The notes under the pieces: generated by a model
What the model was told of the DNA's origin: nothing
Database searches by the model: none
What the model saw: the letters and a program-made list of their open reading frames with translations, nothing else
Made by a program: the position numbers and the translations under genes
NCBI GenBank assembly: GCA_028095005.1
Contig: CM051460.1
Location: 289,060,653-289,124,652 of the forward strand
DNA from: Rhynchospora pubera
Lineage: Eukaryota; Streptophyta; Magnoliopsida; Poales; Cyperaceae
DNA length: 64,000 nt
Reading direction: 5' to 3'
In this document: piece after piece, positions 59,097 to 64,000 of the stretch
How the letters are laid out: every line of letters begins with the position of its first letter
Position numbering within the stretch: position 1 is the stretch's first letter

Positions 59097-61656
59097 CCTT
59101 AATTTCCTTTAGTAGGATAATTCTCAAATGCCTTTTGATTGTGTGTTCTTTATATGAGACATTCTACTAAAAAGGTTACAGATATGCTTCTTTAAAATTT
59201 ATTTTCTCTTAATAACTATATTATATGTTTTTCGAATAATTTCCCTGTTCCTTCTGCTGATATTATTTGTTTGCTTTCTTGGCTTCTCTCCATTTTGCAG
59301 ATTTGTTCAGACTAATTGGAATAATTTTGGACCTCTATTTGTAAAGTAGTTTTGAAGGAATATGCCATTTGATTGTTATGTTGCAAGATAAACTGGAGAG
59401 AGCAACCAAAAAGCAATGTAGCGTAAATTACCCTTTTTGCATATATTTTGTGTCGCAAATTGCTCTTCTGTAACTAGGTAGGGAAATCACGTTCGCTCCA
59501 TTTATTATGTTTCTGTTTATCGGCAGTAATATTTACTACTGTGCTAATTATAAAAAAAAAAAAGAGCTACAATATTTTTTTAGGGATCAATATACAGTAG
59601 AGAGTATTAGAAACACATTTAGACATTATTCTTTGAGATGGGCTAAAATCAGTCGCGACTGACGATCAGCTACGATTAAATCTCAATTTTCGAGATTCTA
59701 ACAGTCAATCCGTACCGTTCAATGTGTTCTTCATATTGAAATCCCGTTGGAGAAAAATTTATATTTTTCTGAATTTTTTTAGTATTTGTTTGGTATTATA
59801 CAAAATTCTTAATCTAAACAATTCTAGACCCTTCAATAACTATGATTTTTAAAAATCTAAAAAAAATAGTAAATAAAATCAGAAAAATGTAAAATTTGGT
59901 CTCCAATGAGATTTCAATATGGAAAACACATTGAATGGTTCAGATTAGCCATTAGAATCTCAAAAGTTGAGATATAATCGCAGCTGACGGGTCCATCAGT
60001 CAGTCATAGTTGATTTTAGCCCCTCTCTTTCTTTTAGACCTAAGAGGTCCAGGATAATATAATGTACGTGTTTTTACATTAAAAAAAAAGATCATTCATA
60101 TAATCACTTTTTGTTGCAATATTACTTGATTTTTTTTTGTCGTAAATAAGCATTATTTTTGTGCATAATCCTTGACAATATAAATATATAGGGTAGGGTA
60201 CTGTTTTTCGTGAAGTTATATATTCCATGGAGTAACAAGGACCGGTATTTTGGGTGCATATCTCAACATCTAAGCTTCAAATGATCCATCTAAATTTGTT
60301 TCCCATATTGAAATTTTATTAATATTTTTTTATTTTTTTTTATGTTTTGGCTATATTTTTCTGATTTTCAGAAATTGTTATTAGAAAGGTTTGTTAAGAA
60401 ATACAACTTTTCGGAATTGAAGTTGAGAAAAGTGGGAATTAAGTTTGGTGGATATAATGCTATTTTTTATTAAAATGTTATTTGAAGCCCAATTCACAGA
60501 TCGACAGCTATGACCGGATAGACGGCTGTCACAGCTCCAACACAACATATTCTAACCCATTCTAAACACCAAATTATTTCTCAAAGTTTGTTATTAAATT
60601 TTCTGAAATAAAATTTGAGATTTAATTTTGAATAATAAAAAGTTTCCACAGATTTGAGTTGTCGTTTTCTTTTTCCTTTTTTGGTTTATAAGAAAGGTTT
60701 AGTTGTCTTATATTGACTATTGGGGTTCAGTCACTGAATTGATTAATTATAACAGGAAAAAGACAAGCAGACAAACACTGAGACGCAATCCCCAAGTTGA
60801 AATTTTAAAATAGACTAACAAAGATTCTTAACACATCTAATGGTTGTTAAGAAAACATGTTGGAAATTAAACTATAAAGAACACAAAGCTTTAGCTTAAG
60901 AGGAATAAAGTAGTAATAGGTTCCATTACTCAAGTTGAGATCTCACCTCCAGTTAACCAAGACCTATGCAACTCTTAACCTCCATGTAAATCTCGATTAA
61001 TGTTCAATTAAAAATCATAGACCATGCTTATTCAGATCTAGTTCACCATCATTTCTCACGATGCCTTAAATAAAAAATTACCAAAAAGGCGACAAAACAA
61101 AACAAGCTTGTACCAGTTACAGTGATAGCAGCTTCCCTTGAAGTTACATTTCAATGTCACCTTATAGTTCTTAATATTTCCATGTGATGGAATTCTTATA
61201 AAACCCTACCTTCTCAAACTTAGAGCATAATGAATGACAGATACAGTTATAGCCAAACTGAAACAGGGACATAAATACAAGAAATAAGCGTCAAAAACAA
61301 AGCATTTTTTAAAATCAAACACTTGTTATAGCATTGAATCCTCCAAAAAAAATAATAAAAAAGGAATTTATGGCATGGAAGTGAAAGAGAAAAACTTCAA
61401 GAATTTTGCTAGAACTTATTGCAATTTATATTCTAAGAAATAAGTAATCTACACTGTTAACTAAGAATGAAATGCAACAAAATTGAGTACTTCTCTAGAG
61501 CAACAAAGAATATATAACAAGCATGTTAAAAGATAAACCAACCAAATTCACTTGATGCACACATCTAATTCCTCAACTCTGTTCAATTACCGAAATCCTC
61601 AATCATATCTTACTAAATTAATATCCAAATCTTCAAATCTAACTGTGAGAAATGGA
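59097..61656. other. Spacer between TAD2 and the cysteine-rich peptide gene
   Basis: Apart from the fold-back element at 59636-60027, this is AT-rich sequence with the 3' UTRs of two convergent genes. No further gene or RNA is supported. Confidence 0.5.
59636..60027. mobile_element. ~390-bp fold-back MITE
   Basis: Inverted ends gagatgggctaaaatcagtc and its counterpart gattttagcccctctc. Inner inverted blocks follow: tctcaattttcgagattcta with tagaatctcaaaagttgaga-like sequence, caatgtgtt with aacacattg, and gaaatcccgttggag with ctccaatgagatttc. No coding content. The target-site duplication is unclear. Confidence 0.75.
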
Positions 61657-62069
61657 TCAGAGACTACACAATGTGCAATCGCAAGACTTAGGAGAGAAAG
61701 AACAGAACCCGAAAGGTCGATTCGGGATGTTGCAATTGATCGCGTAGCAACAAGGAGAGACGAGACAAAGACCCTTTGAACCGCCACAACAAGTGCACGG
61801 CGCACATAGCTGGAAAGAATCAAGCCTTCTCCTTCTCTGATTGAATTCGAAAAACCCAACATTTTGTACCTCTACGGGCTTCGGAGTCGTCGTCAATACT
61901 TCCTCCGAACCTCTTTGTTCCTGAAATGATGACTTAATTTGAGAGAAATTGATGGTGAAATGGATGGAAATTGTTCAATATAGCAACTTACATTGGATGA
62001 AGTGGCTTGATTGGAGATGTAGAAGAGAAAGAGGAGAAGAATTAGGAGATTTGGAGACATCAGTCTCAT
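61657..62069 (-). CDS. Small secreted cysteine-rich peptide, two exons
   Basis: Exons 61992-62069 and 61657-61920 (GT-AG, phase 0) encode 113 aa. Exon 1 is almost entirely a signal peptide (MRLMSPN followed by a Leu/Phe-rich core, then SNQATSSN). The mature part has an acidic and basic spacer (QRRRRLD) followed by twelve cysteines in the last ~50 residues: CAPCTCCGG, CLVSPCCYAINC, FCSFSPKSCDCTLC. The even cysteine number and absence of membrane segments suggest a disulfide-rich apoplastic peptide. The pattern recalls a small conserved land-plant family whose function I do not know; it does not match defensin or LTP spacing. An internal ATG at residue 4 could also start translation. The upstream leader (62070-62320) is pyrimidine- and GT-rich. 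Confidence 0.8.
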
Positions 62070-63167
62070 TCGTGTCAACTTTTTTTTGGTTTCTTTTGTT
62101 TTTCTTTTGACTGAAGATTTTGTTTTTCTTTTGAATGGAGATTAGAGAAGCAGGTGTGTTCGCATTTGCATGGCGAGCTGTGTGTGTGGGGTGTGTGTGG
62201 AGAGAGTGAGTGTGCATCAAAGGAGAGAAGGTGGAGAGAGCTGCGGCGAGAGCAGCTTTCACTGTTTGGATGATCCTCTCAAATCTTAGAGAATATTGAA
62301 TGGAATCAGAACCATTCATTTGTACGGAGTTCTAAACTGCACGAATCTTGATGTATTCTTAACGATCTTGATTCCGTTAATACTATTAGATTCGGATGTC
62401 ATGAGTGGAGGGTGTTGACAGGATATTTGGAGGGACTGGTAAGTCCAGACTTCAGATCCTCTGTGACTGCTTATCCCCGATTAGTAAGGAATATCACTGA
62501 CAGTGGGGCTCACGTCCTTAACTATACGTTATTCGTGTCTAGTCGTGCTGTCAGTGACTTGGGGTACGGGAATGACATTAGTGAATTGGCACAGAGAATC
62601 TGAAGTTTTATGGGAAAAGGGAACACGGAACAGTAGGAAGCTGTAAGTCGTGTATGTGTACTCTGTTTGTCACTTTCTCTAGAATCGAATTTTGCAAACA
62701 AATGTGGTCCTTAAATTGCTGTGCATATTGTAATTTCTCTGTTAAAGAATTCTCAAATTGCATTTTTATTTCCTATTTTTATTTTATTTGAGAAAACATT
62801 TGCATATTACTTGGGCTTTCTATTCATCGATTATATATCTCTGTTGATTAAGTGCATCATTGGTTTTCACACTGAATTGTAGTTTAATAATCTCCATTTG
62901 AGCTTCAAACAAAAAGACTACTAGACATAGACCCACACAGCCACTGTGTTGGCTTGTACTGGTCCAGTACGTGCCAGCTGGCTCTAGTACCTGCACAAAC
63001 AGAACCACCACTGTGAATTATAGCAAAATCCAAAAGGGAAGTAGATACAAAATCATTGCCTGATGATTTTAGTTATAACTTCATGGTAAAAAAAAGGGAG
63101 GAAGATAACTTAATCGTAGAAAAGAAAAAAAAAAGTGATTGTTCAATGATGCATCATAGCAGCACAT
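62070..63167. other. Promoter side of the peptide gene and spacer
   Basis: The leftmost ~250 bp form the leader and promoter of the cysteine-rich peptide, with GTGTGT and TTTTCTTTT tracts. The remainder shows no gene; the frames at 62412-62603 and 62820-63011 match nothing I recognise. Confidence 0.5.
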
Positions 63168-63357
63168 AGGATCCGTTTGGATGACTTCTTTCCGGAATAA
63201 GGAATAAGGAATAACCACTTTTTACCAATAAATTTATTTCTAACCATCCAAACTCTTCACAAAAGTTACACACTTCCCAATAAATTTACCCCTTCCCAAT
63301 AAATTTCTTCCCTTCTTTCTTCTTCCTACCTTATTCTCAATGCATCCAAACGGAGCC
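63168..63357. mobile_element. Tourist-like MITE, copy 3
   Basis: A 190-bp element with ends ggatccgtttggatg and catccaaacggagcc, flanked by ATA on both sides (63165-63167, 63358-63360). It shares aaactcttcacaaaagttac and cacttcccaataaattta with the copy at 49919-50086. The cttcccaataaattt block is repeated within this copy. Confidence 0.85.
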
Positions 63358-63455
63358 ATAACTAACAGTTTGCATCGACAATAAATAAGCTATAAAGTGG
63401 GTTTGTTTGTGTAGTAAGGAGTTGCATAAGTTAAGGATGCCTAAGTATTTATATA

Positions 63456-63758
63456 TAGAGCTGTCAACGGTCACTCCACTCACGTGTTTCCGTTTCGTTT
63501 AAGCGAAACAGAACGAATAACAATACTAATTCTTATTCTGTTCCAATAACGAAACGGTAAAAGAAATATCAAATTGTACCGTTTCGACTGTTTCAGCCTT
63601 ATTCAAATCGTTTTATGTGTTATTTCTGAAGTGGAACGGTTAACAAAACGGAATTTTGTACCGTTTTAAAAAGGAACGGTTAACGAAATGGAATCCTGTA
63701 CTGCATTCCATAACGGAACAGTTTGTTCCGTGCTTTTTTGACGCGTTTGACAGCTCTA
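63456..63758. mobile_element. hAT-type MITE with perfect 8-bp target-site duplication
   Basis: A 303-bp element with ends TAGAGCTGTCAAC and, inward from the right, TAGAGCTGTCAAA. It is flanked by tttatata at 63448-63455 and 63759-63766. Eight-base duplications and such termini are typical of hAT elements. The interior has several aacggt/accgtt words in both orientations and no coding frame. Confidence 0.92.
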
Positions 63759-63859
63759 TTTATATAGTGTTATGTAATAGATGTTTGGTTGTGTAGTAAG
63801 GATGACTAACTTAATGCATGCATATATTCATGTCAAAAGACTAAAATGCGCTTATATTC

Positions 63860-64000
63860 ATGCCTTTAATTAATTATTATTCTTAAATCATTATTATTAA
63901 TATGATTTTTTAATAATTATTGTTACTTATTAAATATTATTATTTATTAATTATTATTAATTATTTTTAATTAATTATTATTATTAAATCATTATTATTA
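63860..64000. repeat. ATT/AAT-rich low-complexity tract
   Basis: Almost pure A/T with imperfect attatt units to the window edge. Nothing else is visible. Confidence 0.8.

Noticed and set aside
1..64000. tRNA, rRNA and CRISPR arrays
   Set aside because: No cloverleaf-like A/B-box pair, rRNA sequence or regularly spaced repeat array was seen by eye. tRNA genes could only be excluded firmly with a dedicated scan.

Overview
This window is nuclear DNA from a flowering plant. The evidence is GT-AG split genes encoding plant-specific families (a PLS-class PPR editing factor, a Ninja/AFP-type repressor, an F-box/DUF295 protein), an AT-rich intergenic background, and abundant plant-type transposons (Ty1/copia, Ty3/gypsy-like, Helitron, hAT, Mutator and Tourist-like MITEs, a SINE stub). 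The sequence alone does not tell me the order or genus.

Layout. (1) 1-1232, minus: the N-terminal ~410 codons of a PPR gene that runs off the left edge. (2) 3224-22306, minus: a complete 32-exon gene for THO2, the large scaffold of the THO/TREX mRNA-export complex. All intron phases agree and the joined frame is 1609 aa. Its introns hold a SINE stub, a minisatellite and several homopolymer or dinucleotide tracts. (3) 23943-34400: a young Ty1/copia-type LTR element on the minus strand. Its 1759-bp LTRs differ at two bases, yet its pol region is full of stops. About 0.8 kb of LTR-adjacent leader is repeated beyond the 3' LTR, so it is a truncated tandem rather than a simple insertion. (4) 34.6-38 kb: a gypsy-like LTR remnant and three inverted-repeat elements. 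(5) 38301-42356, plus: a two-exon EAR-motif/Ninja-type repressor with two G-boxes upstream. (6) 42.9-47.2 kb: a Helitron 3' end and about 4 kb of unassigned, partly exon-like sequence. (7) 48000-49058, plus: a single-exon F-box/DUF295 gene flanked by two copies of a ~155-bp segment. (8) 53195-55167, plus: a two-exon trypsin-fold protein. (9) 57599-59096, plus: a seven-coding-exon tRNA adenosine deaminase TAD2/ADAT2 with a 5'-UTR intron. (10) 61657-62069, minus: a two-exon, secreted, 12-cysteine peptide. (11) The right end carries two more MITEs and AT-rich low-complexity DNA.

The genes do not form a pathway. Three of them act in RNA metabolism (organellar RNA editing, mRNA export, tRNA wobble deamination), which looks like ordinary gene neighbourhood. 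THO2 and TAD2 share a telo-box near their 5' ends, as is common for plant housekeeping genes. I found no convincing novel multi-gene system. The most unusual items are the tandem copia arrangement, two Mutator-like MITEs that share a conserved core, the Helitron-associated block, the H-D-S-ordered protease-like protein and the cysteine-rich peptide.
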